Assembly: GCF_014873485.1 (NCBI RefSeq)
Contig: NZ_JADBDT010000001.1
Coordinates: 620,001-684,000, forward strand
Origin: Sphingopyxis sp. OAS728
GTDB taxonomy: Bacteria; Pseudomonadota; Alphaproteobacteria; Sphingomonadales; Sphingomonadaceae
Length of the DNA stretch: 64,000 nt
Reading direction: 5' to 3'
Positions within the stretch are counted from its first letter, which is position 1. Every line of letters starts with the position of its first letter. The notes under the pieces were generated by a model that saw only the letters and a list, made by a program, of their open reading frames with translations, was not told where the DNA came from and searched no databases. Both the position numbers and the translations under genes were made by a program. Positions 43,612 to 52,002 of the stretch are shown here, piece after piece.

Positions 43612-44628
43612 ATGGCCAAGGCATGGCATTTAACCAGTCGTCCGCAAGGGCTGCCGACGACCGAAAATTTTGCATTGCGTGATTTGCCCGACGGGCCGCT
43701 CGACAAGGATCAGCTCCGTGTCCGCAATCTTTGGCTGTCGGTCGATCCTTATATGCGCGGCCGGATGAACGAAGCCAAAAGCTATGCCGCGAGCTTTCAG
43801 ATCGACCAGCCGATGACCGGCGGGGCGATCGGCGAAGTCCTCGAAAGTTCGATGGAAGGCTTCGCTCCCGGCGACCTCATCCTCCATATGGGCGGTTGGC
43901 GTGATGGCGGCGTCATCGGGCTCGACATGATGCCGAACAAGCTTCCCGCAGAAATGCTGGCAGCGGGCCTCACCCCACAGACCTTTCTCCACAATATGGG
44001 CCTCACCGGCGGAACGGCATGGATCGGCTTGCTCCGCGTCGCGGCGGCGAAGCCCGGCGATACAATATTCGTCTCGGCCGCCGCGGGCGCGGTCGGCTCG
44101 GCGGTCGTGCAGATCGCCAAGGCGCGCGAAATGACCGTCATCGGCTCGGCCGGCGGCGAAGAGAAATGCGCGTGGGCCCTCGATCTCGGTGCCGACGCGG
44201 TGATCGATTACAAGGCCGGGCCAGTACTCCCCCAGCTCGCCGCGGCGCTCGAACACCTCGGCAAGCCGGGCATCGACGTCTATTTCGATAATGTGGGCGG
44301 CGAGCATCTCGATGCCGCTTTTGCGACCGCCAATGATTTCGCGCGCTTCGCGATCTGCGGGATGATCGACGTCTATAACGATGCAAAGCCGCAGGAGATG
44401 AAATATATCATCCGGACCATCCCGGCGCGAATTCGCATGGAAGGCTTTATCTACACAGACCAGTTCATCGACTGCATGGAGGAATTCTATGCCGACATGG
44501 GCGGCCTGATCGCCAGCGGCGCGGTCACGATGCGCGAGACCGTCCATGACGGGCTGGCGTCGGCCCCGGACGCCTTCCTCGGCCTGTTTTCGGGCGGAAA
44601 TATGGGAAAGATGCTGGTCAAGGTCTGA
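43612..44628 (+). CDS. NADP-dependent oxidoreductase (CurA/PTGR type)
   Basis: A 338-residue medium-chain dehydrogenase/reductase without zinc ligands. LPDGPLDKDQLRVRNLWLSVDPYMRGRM is the CurA N-terminal motif; the nucleotide-binding GLTGGTAWIGLLRVAAAKPGDTIFVSAAAGAVGSAVVQIAK and the YFDNVGGEHLDAAF segment are typical. It probably reduces the double bond of enals, enones or curcumin-type ketones with NADPH. GGGGGA precedes the ATG. It stands alone. Confidence 0.9.
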   Translation: MAKAWHLTSRPQGLPTTENFALRDLPDGPLDKDQLRVRNLWLSVDPYMRGRMNEAKSYAASFQIDQPMTGGAIGEVLESSMEGFAPGDLILHMGGWRDGGVIGLDMMPNKLPAEMLAAGLTPQTFLHNMGLTGGTAWIGLLRVAAAKPGDTIFVSAAAGAVGSAVVQIAKAREMTVIGSAGGEEKCAWALDLGADAVIDYKAGPVLPQLAAALEHLGKPGIDVYFDNVGGEHLDAAFATANDFARFAICGMIDVYNDAKPQEMKYIIRTIPARIRMEGFIYTDQFIDCMEEFYADMGGLIASGAVTMRETVHDGLASAPDAFLGLFSGGNMGKMLVKV

Positions 44629-44652
44629 CCGGCACGCCTCCCCATCCTGCGG

Positions 44653-46047
44653 TCAGGTGTCGAAACCGACCGACAGGAACCCCGGCATCGGGCCGTTCCA
44701 GCCATCGTCGGGACCATCCAGATCGTCATGCCGGGGCGCGGGCTTGCGATCGTTACGCGGTTTCCGGTCTTCGCGGGGCTTCGCCGTTGCTTCGGCGGCG
44801 GCCGGTGCCGGACGCGCCGGCGCCTTCTCGGGCTTAGCAGCAGCCTTGCCGCGTCCACCGCGCGCCGAACGTCCGCGCCGCGGCTCGCCTTCTGCCTCGT
44901 CGCGATCGGGCTCGGCGACATCGGCTGTCGGCGCGCCGCCGCCATGAACCGGAATCTTGTAGCCGGTCAGCTTCTGGATATTGTCGATCGCCTCGTCATC
45001 CGACGGCGTGACCAGCGTGAACGCGCGCCCCTTCGCACCCGCACGGCCGGTGCGGCCGATGCGGTGGACATAATCGTCGGGATGCCACGGGGCATCGAAA
45101 TTGAAGACATGGCTGACGCCCTTGACGTCCAGCCCGCGCGCCGCGACGTCCGACGCGACCAATATATTGATCGTGCCCGCCTTGAACCGGTCGAGTTCCG
45201 CGATGCGGCTCGACTGGTCCATGTCACCATGGATCTCGCCCGCCTTGTAGCGATAACGCTGGAGCGATTTCGCGAGCTCGCGCACGGTCGTCTTGCGGTT
45301 GCAGAAGATGATCGCGGTCGCGATATCCTCGGCTTCGAGGAGGTCGCGGAGCGCGTCGCGCTTGCCGCGTTCCGACGTCTTGACGAGGAACTGTTCGATA
45401 TTCTCGTTCCGGCTCGCCGGGCGTGCGACTTCGATCGTCTTGGGGTTCGACAGGAACTTGTCGGCCAGTTTCTTGATCGGCGGCGGCATCGTCGCTGAAA
45501 AGAGCAACGTCTGCCGAGTCGCGGGCAGCTTGGTGCAGATATTCTCGATGTCGGGGATGAAGCCCATGTCGAGCATCCGGTCGGCCTCGTCGATCACGAG
45601 CAGGTTGCAGCCGGTCAGCAAGATCTTGCCGCGCTCGAACAGGTCCATCAAGCGGCCCGGCGTCGCGATCAGCACGTCGACACCCTTCTCGAGCGCCTTG
45701 ACCTGATCGCCCATCTGCACGCCGCCGATCAGCAGCGCCATCGAGAGTTTGTGATACTTGCCGTATTTTTCAAAGTTTTCAGCGACCTGCGCCGCAAGTT
45801 CGCGCGTCGGCGCAAGGATCAGCGAGCGCGGCATCAGCGCTCGGGCGCGGCCGTGGGCGAGGATGTCGATCATCGGCAGCACGAACGACGCGGTCTTGCC
45901 GGTGCCCGTCTGGGCGATGCCGATGATGTCGCGCATCATCAATACGGACGGGATGACGCCCGCCTGGATCGGGGTCGCTTCGTTGTAGCCCGACTCATCA
46001 ATGGCGCGCAAAAGTTCGTCGGAAAGGCCGATGTCGGCAAATTTCAT
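44653..46047 (-). CDS. DEAD-box RNA helicase (RhlE-like)
   Basis: A 464-residue helicase. Motif I is AQTGTGKT (45-52), then PTRELAAQV (Ia), ATPGRLMDL (Ib), VIDEADRML (II), FSATMP (III), and in the second domain ASDVAARGLDV (V) and HRIGRTGRAG (VI). The last 80 residues are a basic/acidic low-complexity tail with RGRSARGGRGK, typical of RhlE-type enzymes that bind RNA through the tail. Ribosome biogenesis or cold-stress roles are likely. Promoter should lie in 46048-46161, where no clear element was found. Confidence 0.9.
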   Translation of the reverse strand: MKFADIGLSDELLRAIDESGYNEATPIQAGVIPSVLMMRDIIGIAQTGTGKTASFVLPMIDILAHGRARALMPRSLILAPTRELAAQVAENFEKYGKYHKLSMALLIGGVQMGDQVKALEKGVDVLIATPGRLMDLFERGKILLTGCNLLVIDEADRMLDMGFIPDIENICTKLPATRQTLLFSATMPPPIKKLADKFLSNPKTIEVARPASRNENIEQFLVKTSERGKRDALRDLLEAEDIATAIIFCNRKTTVRELAKSLQRYRYKAGEIHGDMDQSSRIAELDRFKAGTINILVASDVAARGLDVKGVSHVFNFDAPWHPDDYVHRIGRTGRAGAKGRAFTLVTPSDDEAIDNIQKLTGYKIPVHGGGAPTADVAEPDRDEAEGEPRRGRSARGGRGKAAAKPEKAPARPAPAAAEATAKPREDRKPRNDRKPAPRHDDLDGPDDGWNGPMPGFLSVGFDT

Positions 46048-46161
46048 AGGATCATCATGTCCGGAAAAGAGGGTACGCCCAGCCGCCCACGCAGGCGAAC
46101 GTTGCCGCGGCCCTTGGGCAAATAGCGATAAAAAGTCAAGGAAAGGCTGTTAAAAGCGCGA

Positions 46162-46758
46162 TCAATCGTCTTCGTCTTCGCGAACCGGAACCATCAGCCG
46201 GAACTTGGCGATCTCGCACTTTGCGCCGGTGCGGGCGTGAATCTGGTCGCGATCCTCGCAAAGCTTCCCGTCCTTGCTGCCTTGCATGTAGAAACCGGCA
46301 TAGAAATCGAGCGCGCGGCACCCACGATTGAGCTGGGCGCGGAGGCGCTGTTTTTGCCGCGTAATAATATCGATGCTGTCGCGCTGGACCGCCTGCATCC
46401 CCAATATATTACGCATTGCAACGCATTTGGGGGCCTTTTTCTCCTTCCAGACGACCGGCAGTTCGGTTGCGCGCTTGGAAGTCGAGGGCCCGGCGGCAAA
46501 ATTGTTGAGCTGCGACCGCTGCGCGGGCACGCGGATGATCAACTGTTGCTCGATCACTACCTGCCAAAAGGAAGAGGCCTGCTCGGGCGTCGGCGCTGAA
46601 ATCGCGACCAAGGATTCCGGCGCGGCGACGGGCGCCGCCGCATCCGCCGCCGGCGCAGCGGCCACGAACCATAGGAATGCCGCCGTCAGCACAGCCCCGT
46701 CGTCGCTCCTTTGGCGTCCTGACCGAAGATTCCGCTCAACTATGGCTCCCGCGTCCAT
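46162..46758 (-). CDS. Hypothetical secreted or membrane-anchored protein
   Basis: About 198 residues, unrecognised. Seen in it are a hydrophobic segment (VLTAAFLWFVAAAPAADAA), a Pro/Ala linker, then a mixed alpha/beta body with IEQQLIIRVPAQR and a C-terminal region containing three scattered cysteines (KCVAM, GCRALDF, LCEDRD) plus KCEIAKFRLMV. The last residues are acidic (REDEDD). The start is uncertain: a GTG at 46779, an ATG at 46758 and a GTG at 46692 are all in frame; the third would begin right at the hydrophobic segment. It lies upstream of the DEAD-box gene on the same strand. Confidence 0.55.
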   Translation of the reverse strand: MDAGAIVERNLRSGRQRSDDGAVLTAAFLWFVAAAPAADAAAPVAAPESLVAISAPTPEQASSFWQVVIEQQLIIRVPAQRSQLNNFAAGPSTSKRATELPVVWKEKKAPKCVAMRNILGMQAVQRDSIDIITRQKQRLRAQLNRGCRALDFYAGFYMQGSKDGKLCEDRDQIHARTGAKCEIAKFRLMVPVREDEDD

Positions 46759-46881
46759 GCCCGCTGGACGAAATGACACTATTCGTCCATCGCCCCCTTT
46801 AACAAGGATGATTGAACATCAAATGAACTGCTGTCACCCCCTGCTTGCTTGCCGGGCAGGAAATTTCCGGAGTGGAATGGC

Positions 46882-48306
46882 ATGACGCGCCCGCCATCGA
46901 CATCGCTGCTCGACGCACTGGCGAATTTGCTTGGCCCGAAAGGCTTTAGCGTCGACGCCGATGCGATGGCGCCATGGCTGACCGACTGGCGCGGCAAATA
47001 TCACGGCCAAGCGGCCGCGATGCTGTCGCCCGCCACCACCGACGAAGTCGCCGCGATCGTGCGCCTGTGCGCGGACGCGCAGGTTGCGCTCGTCCCTCAA
47101 GGCGGAAACAGCGGAATGGTGGGCGGTGCCACTCCCGATACCAGCGGTGACCAGTTGCTGCTCAGCCTCCGGCGAATGAACCGGATCCGCCAGATCGACG
47201 AAGCGGGGCAGCTCGCCGTTGCCGAGGCCGGCGTGATCCTGGAGAATTTCCATAACGCCGTGATCGCGCATGGGCTCCGCTTTCCGCTCACCCTCGGCGG
47301 CAAGGGATCAGCGACAATCGGCGGGCTGGTGTCGACGAACGCCGGCGGTACGCAGGTGCTGCGCCACGGATCGATGCGCGCGCTGACCCTCGGCATCGAA
47401 GCTGTCCTGCCCGACGGCAGCATTTTTGACGGACTGGCCCCGCTCAAGAAGGATAATCGTGGTTACGACTTGCGGCACCTGTTTTGCGGCGCCGAAGGGA
47501 CGCTCGGCATCGTTACGGCCGCGTCGCTGCATCTCGTCCCTGTCGCCGCGGCGCGACGGACGGCGTGGATCGGGATCGATTCGCCCGAAGATGCGCTGTT
47601 GCTGCTGCGCCAGATCGACGCTGCAATCGGGCGCGAACTTGAGGGCTTCGAACTGATCCCGCATAGCTGCCTCGACGCTGTGCTGCGCCATATACCACAG
47701 ACACGCGCCCCGCTGGCAGCGGCTCAGCCATGGTACGTGCTGTTGGAGCTGGCGGGAGAGAGCGACCAGATTATGGGCGAGGCTTTGGAACGGCAATTGG
47801 CAACGGCGCTCGACGCCGGACTAATCTGCGATGTCGTGATCGCCAAGAGCGATAGCGAAAGCGAGGATTTCTGGCGATTGCGCGATTCGATCTCGGAGGC
47901 CGAGCGCGCCGAAGGGCCGGCGCTACAACATGACGTCAGCGTCCCGGTCGATCTGATGCCGACCTTCATCGCCGACAATCCGCGCCGGTTGGACGGTGCA
48001 TTTCCGGGCGCGCGCGCGCTGTCTTTCGGGCATCTCGGCGACGGCAATGTCCACCACCATGTCCAGCCACCGATCGGCGTCGACGGTGCGGCGTGGATTG
48101 CCGAACATGGCGCGGCCGTCAGCCGGCTGGTCTATTCCCACGTCCTCGAACTCGGCGGATCGATTTCGGCCGAACATGGCATCGGCCAGATGAAGCGCGA
48201 CATCATGGCCGAAATCGACAGCCCGGCGCGCTTGACCGCGCTGCGCGGCGTGAAGGCAGGGCTCGATCCAGCGGGCATATTCAATCCCGGCAAGCTGATC
48301 GCCTGA
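46882..48306 (+). CDS. FAD-binding D-2-hydroxyacid dehydrogenase (Dld/GlcD family)
   Basis: A 474-residue flavoprotein of the VAO/PCMH type. FAD contacts: LVPQGGNSGMVGGATPD, GGLVSTNAGGTQVLRHGSMRALTLGIEAVLPDG and CGAEGTLGIVTAASLHL. The C-terminal cap has SFGHLGDGNVHHHV with metal-binding histidines, and SISAEHGIGQMK. It oxidises a D-2-hydroxy acid such as D-lactate or D-2-hydroxyglutarate and passes electrons to quinone, cytochrome or ETF; substrate not fixed by sequence. GGAG lies before the ATG at 46882. Confidence 0.88.
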   Translation: MTRPPSTSLLDALANLLGPKGFSVDADAMAPWLTDWRGKYHGQAAAMLSPATTDEVAAIVRLCADAQVALVPQGGNSGMVGGATPDTSGDQLLLSLRRMNRIRQIDEAGQLAVAEAGVILENFHNAVIAHGLRFPLTLGGKGSATIGGLVSTNAGGTQVLRHGSMRALTLGIEAVLPDGSIFDGLAPLKKDNRGYDLRHLFCGAEGTLGIVTAASLHLVPVAAARRTAWIGIDSPEDALLLLRQIDAAIGRELEGFELIPHSCLDAVLRHIPQTRAPLAAAQPWYVLLELAGESDQIMGEALERQLATALDAGLICDVVIAKSDSESEDFWRLRDSISEAERAEGPALQHDVSVPVDLMPTFIADNPRRLDGAFPGARALSFGHLGDGNVHHHVQPPIGVDGAAWIAEHGAAVSRLVYSHVLELGGSISAEHGIGQMKRDIMAEIDSPARLTALRGVKAGLDPAGIFNPGKLIA

Positions 48307-48419
48307 CACCCAATATCCGGTCGATCGAGCAGCATAGCCCCCTTGCGCCGCGCGGCGCGGGTCAATAAGGCGCTGTATCTTTTTCGTCCCGAGTGCGGGA
48401 CCCTTACCGGAGTTCAATC

Positions 48420-49199
48420 ATGGCCACTGCGCCCGCGCCTGCCAATCTGCCGCTGTTCTACAAGGACCTTGCCCCGCTTTCGAGCGTCGAGCATGCCGAT
48501 TTCCACGCGCGTCCGCTCGACAGCGCCGAATTCCTGGTCGGCCAGCACGCCATCCCGCTGACCTCGGACGAATTCGTGTCGGCCTGCCGCTTCTTCCCGA
48601 TCGTCTTTTCGGCCGGCGAAAACCCGGTTCCGCTCGCGCTGATGGGCCTGAACGAGGGCATCAACACCTTCGTCGACGACGAAGGCAAGCTGATCAACCC
48701 GGTCTATGTCCCGGCTTACATCCGCCGCTACCCCTTCCTTCTGGCGCGCCTCCAACCCGATTCGGAAGACCTGTCGCTCTGCTTCGACCCGACCTCGGGC
48801 GCGATCGGCAAGTTCGACGAGGGCGATGCGCTGTTCGTCGACGGCCAGCCGTCGGAACAGGTCCAGGCGGTGCTCGAATTCTGCAAGAATTTCGAAGAAG
48901 CCGGCCAGCGTACCGGCATGTTCATGGACGAGCTGAAGAAGGCCGACCTGTTGATGGACGGCGAAGTCAGCATCCAGCAGGAAGGCAACGACAAGCCCTT
49001 CATCTATCGCGGCTTCCAGATGGTCGACGAAAATAAGCTGCGCGAACTGCGCGGCGATGTGCTGCGCAAGCTGATGCAGAACGGCATCCTCGGCCTGATC
49101 TTCGCGCATCTCTTCTCGCTGCAGATCATGCGCGAAGTGTTCGCTGAGCAGGTCAAGAGCGGCAAAATGCCCCTTACCCCCGAGCTGCCGACCGTCTGA
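48420..49199 (+). CDS. SapC-family protein
   Basis: A 259-residue protein that matches the SapC family of sphingomonads and caulobacters: PLFYKDLAPLSSVEHADF, IPLTSDEFVSACRFFPIVFSAGENPVPLALMGL, YIRRYPFLLA and KLMQNGILGLIFAHLFSLQIMREVF. The family name was taken from an S-layer-associated gene but members lack signal peptides, as here, and the function is unknown. GGAG lies at proper spacing before the ATG. Confidence 0.85.
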   Translation: MATAPAPANLPLFYKDLAPLSSVEHADFHARPLDSAEFLVGQHAIPLTSDEFVSACRFFPIVFSAGENPVPLALMGLNEGINTFVDDEGKLINPVYVPAYIRRYPFLLARLQPDSEDLSLCFDPTSGAIGKFDEGDALFVDGQPSEQVQAVLEFCKNFEEAGQRTGMFMDELKKADLLMDGEVSIQQEGNDKPFIYRGFQMVDENKLRELRGDVLRKLMQNGILGLIFAHLFSLQIMREVFAEQVKSGKMPLTPELPTV

Positions 49200-49212
49200 G
49201 ACAAATGAATAT

Positions 49213-49240
49213 GGCCGTCCCTGCATCTGTAGGGACGGCC
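49213..49240. terminator. Terminator hairpin after the SapC-family gene
   Basis: GGCCGTCCCT (49213-49222) pairs perfectly with AGGGACGGCC (49231-49240) across an eight-base loop in the gap between two converging genes. There is no long T-run on either strand, though the minus-strand side continues ATATTCATTTG. Confidence 0.7.
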
Positions 49241-49287
49241 GCTTAGGCACTACTGAAATATCGGCTCGCGGCGGGGCCTCTAGACCC

Positions 49288-49524
49288 TCAAAAATCGACC
49301 GCGACGCCCTTCAGCTCCCAATCACCGTAGCGCACCGGGTTGCGCCCGCCGGGCTGATCCTCGGCTTTGTCCTCATGGATCGGCGCCGGAGCCGGCACAG
49401 CGCTGTTCGTCCAGCCCGCCGGAGCCTTCACATGCGCGGGGCGCTTTACAGCACGCGGTGTTCCGCCGATGGTCGCGTTCTGGCTGCTCTCGATCGTCAT
49501 GCCCATATCTACAGGATTTTTCAT
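49288..49524 (-). CDS. DUF1674 succinate dehydrogenase assembly factor 4-like protein
   Basis: A 78-residue protein whose C-terminus carries the DUF1674/SDHAF4 signature GGRNPVRYGDWELKGVAVDF-like (NPVRYGDWELKG and ending DF). The N-terminal part is a flexible Ala/Pro-rich stretch. Eukaryotic SDHAF4 binds flavinylated SdhA and protects it until assembly; the bacterial role is inferred. ATGs six and eight codons further on are alternative starts. It diverges from rsmB with 29 bases between starts. Confidence 0.87.
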   Translation of the reverse strand: MKNPVDMGMTIESSQNATIGGTPRAVKRPAHVKAPAGWTNSAVPAPAPIHEDKAEDQPGGRNPVRYGDWELKGVAVDF

Positions 49525-49553
49525 GCGTCACGCCAACCACGCCGTTGCCCGTC

Positions 49554-50849
49554 ATGGCTGATCGCCGTCCGCGCCGCCGATCGGCAGGCGAAGCCGATCC
49601 GCCCGGCACGGCCACGCGCCGCGCGGCGCTGCGGCTGCTCGACGCTGTCTTGCGGCGTGGCGATCCTTTGGATGTCGCAATGCATGCCGCCACCCAAGGC
49701 TTAACCGGCGCCGACCGTGCGTTTGCAGTGGCAATCGTATCCGAAACGCTGCGCTGGATGGTCGACCTCGATGCGCTGATCGACGGTGCAACGGCGCAAA
49801 TTCTTCCCGACGATGTGAAATCGCGAGCGGTGATGCGGATCGCGCTGGCGCAGTTGCTGGTGCTCAAAAGCCCTGGCCATGCGGTTGTTTCGACCGCCTT
49901 GCCGCTCGTCGATGGTGGGCCGCGACGGCTGGTCCACGCCATCCTGTCGCGCGCGCAGCAGGACGAGTGGCAATTGCCCGATAAGGCCACGCTACCCCTC
50001 CCCACCGCCGAACGCTGGGCAGAGCAATGGAATTTGGCGACGGTCGAAGCCGCCGAGGCGGCCTGGAGCGCCCCGCCGCCGATCGATCTCAGCTTCGCCG
50101 CCGAACCGGGCGCCGGGGAATGGCCCGACGCTGTTTCGCTCGCGCCGCGTCATCGCCGCTTGCCGCGCGGCCAAGCGGTCGAAGCGATGCCGGGGTTTAG
50201 CGAAGGCGGCTGGTGGGTTCAGGATCTGGCGGCGAGCCTGCCTGCGCGCCTGCTCGACGCTGGCGAAGGCCGCACCGTGCTCGACCTATGCGCCGCCCCC
50301 GGTGGCAAGACGATGCAGCTCGCCGCGGCGGGATGGAATGTCGTCGCGGTCGATTCCAGCGCAAAACGTCTGGAGCGGCTGCGTGCCAATATCGAACGCA
50401 CCGGCCTTTCGGCCGATATCGTCCAGGGCGACATCCGCTCGTGGGCACCCGACGGTCAGGCCGACGCGGTCCTGCTGGACGCCCCCTGTTCCGCCACCGG
50501 CATCTTCCGCCGCCACCCCGACGTGCTCCACCGCATCGAGCCACGCCAGATTGCCGAAATGGCCGAACTGCAGACCGAGCTGCTGGCGCGCGCGGCGCGC
50601 TGGATCAAGCCGGGCGGGACGCTGGTCTACGCGACCTGCTCACTTGAGCAGGCCGAGGGCGAGGATCAGATATCGGCCTTCCTCGAGCGACACGACGGCT
50701 GGATCATAGATCCCGCGCGGGCGGAAGAATTGCCGGCTGCTATCGCTCCGGACGAAAATGGGTTTGTTCGCACCCTGCCCGATATGCTCGCTGCCGATGG
50801 CGGTCTCGATGGCTTTTTCGTCACGCGATTGCGTGCGCCCGCGGGCTGA
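49554..50849 (+). CDS. rsmB: 16S rRNA m5C967 methyltransferase RsmB (NOL1/NOP2/Sun family)
   Basis: A 431-residue enzyme. The N-terminal NusB-like helical domain (about 20-150) is followed by the RsmB methyltransferase core: VLDLCAAPGGKTMQLA (SAM site, about 244-259), DAPCSATGIFRRHPD (motif IV cysteine) and YATCSLEQAEGEDQI (motif VI catalytic cysteine). It methylates C967 of 16S rRNA. Start chosen at the ATG 29 bases from the divergent DUF1674 start; no strong ribosome site. Confidence 0.9.
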   Translation: MADRRPRRRSAGEADPPGTATRRAALRLLDAVLRRGDPLDVAMHAATQGLTGADRAFAVAIVSETLRWMVDLDALIDGATAQILPDDVKSRAVMRIALAQLLVLKSPGHAVVSTALPLVDGGPRRLVHAILSRAQQDEWQLPDKATLPLPTAERWAEQWNLATVEAAEAAWSAPPPIDLSFAAEPGAGEWPDAVSLAPRHRRLPRGQAVEAMPGFSEGGWWVQDLAASLPARLLDAGEGRTVLDLCAAPGGKTMQLAAAGWNVVAVDSSAKRLERLRANIERTGLSADIVQGDIRSWAPDGQADAVLLDAPCSATGIFRRHPDVLHRIEPRQIAEMAELQTELLARAARWIKPGGTLVYATCSLEQAEGEDQISAFLERHDGWIIDPARAEELPAAIAPDENGFVRTLPDMLAADGGLDGFFVTRLRAPAG

Positions 50850-50880
50850 GCGACCAACAGGAATACATATGATGATCGTA

Positions 50881-50904
50881 GCTAGCCCTGTCTCCGGGGC
50901 TAGC
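50881..50904. terminator. Hairpin at the rsmB-glycosyltransferase convergence
   Basis: GCTAGCCC (50881-50888) pairs with GGGCTAGC (50897-50904) across eight bases. It overlaps the glycosyltransferase stop codon (50900-50902). No T-tract is present, so it is a weak candidate. Confidence 0.45.
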
Positions 50905-51910
50905 CCTCAAAGTATCGCTTCGCGAGCCTGCCCATCACCAGAGCCTTTGTGAGACGCAACGCGCGCCCGGGCTTTCCTTCAGCGAGGCATCGCGCCACGG
51001 CCCGTTTATCGCTGCCCTTGATGCCGCGTGCGATCGCCGCGCAATAGCCGGCGAACTCCACGTCGCTCATGCTGCCGACCGCATAGCGGTGCGCACGCAA
51101 TATTTCGGACTCCACGATCGCGGCGACGCCAAGCCGTCCCAGCACTTGGTCGAGCTCGGAAAGCGACGGCAGCATGTCGGCGCCTGCAAAGGGGTCGGGC
51201 CGCCCCGCCCGCCGCTCGCGATGCGCGAGCCGCGCATAGGCCGCTTGGCGGGTCTGCACGCCGTGATTGAGCACGCTCATCTGCCCCGGCGATCGACGAT
51301 AGAGCAGCAGGACATCGGGCAGATTGTCGATTTGGGCGATTTCGGACAAGCGCAGGAAGAGATCATAGTCCTCGCAATAGCGAAAAGCCGCGCGATATAG
51401 CCCGGCATCGCGCAGCGCCTGGGTACGGAACATCGCGGTCGGGTTGGCGATCGGCTGCCGTTGTTCGAGCTCGGCATGCACAAGCGCAGTTCCAACCGGC
51501 ATCGCATCGCCACTCGATATCTTTCGCCCGGCTTCGTCGATCTCCTCGAACTGCGTGCCGAGCGCACCCAGCCCCGGATCGGCATCCATGCGTTCGAGCT
51601 GACGGGCGAAACGGTCCGGCATGGAAATGTCGTCGGCGTCCATTCGCGCGACGAAGGGTGTATCTACCAGCGCAAGCATCCGGTTGAGGCTGGCGACAAT
51701 GCCGCGATTGTCCTGCCGGATCAGATATATTCGCGAATCTCGCGCGGCTTTTTCGGCAATGAGGTCGCCCGACCCGTCGCTGGATCCGTCATCGACGACG
51801 TAAAAAACGAAGTCGCCGAATGTTTGCGACAATATCGAGTCTATCGCGGCGCCAACGACCGACCGGGAATTGTAGACCGGCATGATGACACTTAGCCGCG
51901 ATGCGGACAT
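50900..51910 (-). CDS. Family 2 glycosyltransferase
   Basis: A 336-residue GT-A enzyme. SVIMPVYNSRSVVGAAIDSILSQTF opens the domain, then the nucleotide-sugar site VVDDGSSDGS (39-48), the metal-binding D91-A-D93 in ARMDADDISMPDRF, and the catalytic-base region YCEDYDLFLRLSE. The C-terminal 100 residues are helical and uncharacterised, with no membrane helix. Probably adds a sugar to a surface glycan or lipid; the acceptor is unknown because no polysaccharide genes are adjacent. Confidence 0.9.
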   Translation of the reverse strand: MSASRLSVIMPVYNSRSVVGAAIDSILSQTFGDFVFYVVDDGSSDGSGDLIAEKAARDSRIYLIRQDNRGIVASLNRMLALVDTPFVARMDADDISMPDRFARQLERMDADPGLGALGTQFEEIDEAGRKISSGDAMPVGTALVHAELEQRQPIANPTAMFRTQALRDAGLYRAAFRYCEDYDLFLRLSEIAQIDNLPDVLLLYRRSPGQMSVLNHGVQTRQAAYARLAHRERRAGRPDPFAGADMLPSLSELDQVLGRLGVAAIVESEILRAHRYAVGSMSDVEFAGYCAAIARGIKGSDKRAVARCLAEGKPGRALRLTKALVMGRLAKRYFEG

Positions 51911-51927
51911 GGCTTCGCTTTCGGACG

Positions 51928-51944
51928 CGCCCGGTGCCCGGGCG
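51928..51944. repeat. Short GC-rich hairpin between the DUF885 and glycosyltransferase genes
   Basis: CGCCCGG and CCGGGCG pair with a three-base loop inside the 92-base gap between two minus-strand genes. No T-tract follows on the minus strand, so terminator function is not supported. Confidence 0.35.
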
Positions 51945-52002
51945 AAACTTAATGGGCGCCGTAAAAGCGCGTCCGTGCGTCGTCAACTTATCGATGGCTG
52001 GC

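Noticed and set aside
48386..48401. Small hairpin GTCCCG/CGGGAC after a T-run upstream of the SapC-family gene
   Set aside because: The T-run precedes rather than follows the stem, so it is not an intrinsic terminator, and the stem is only six pairs.
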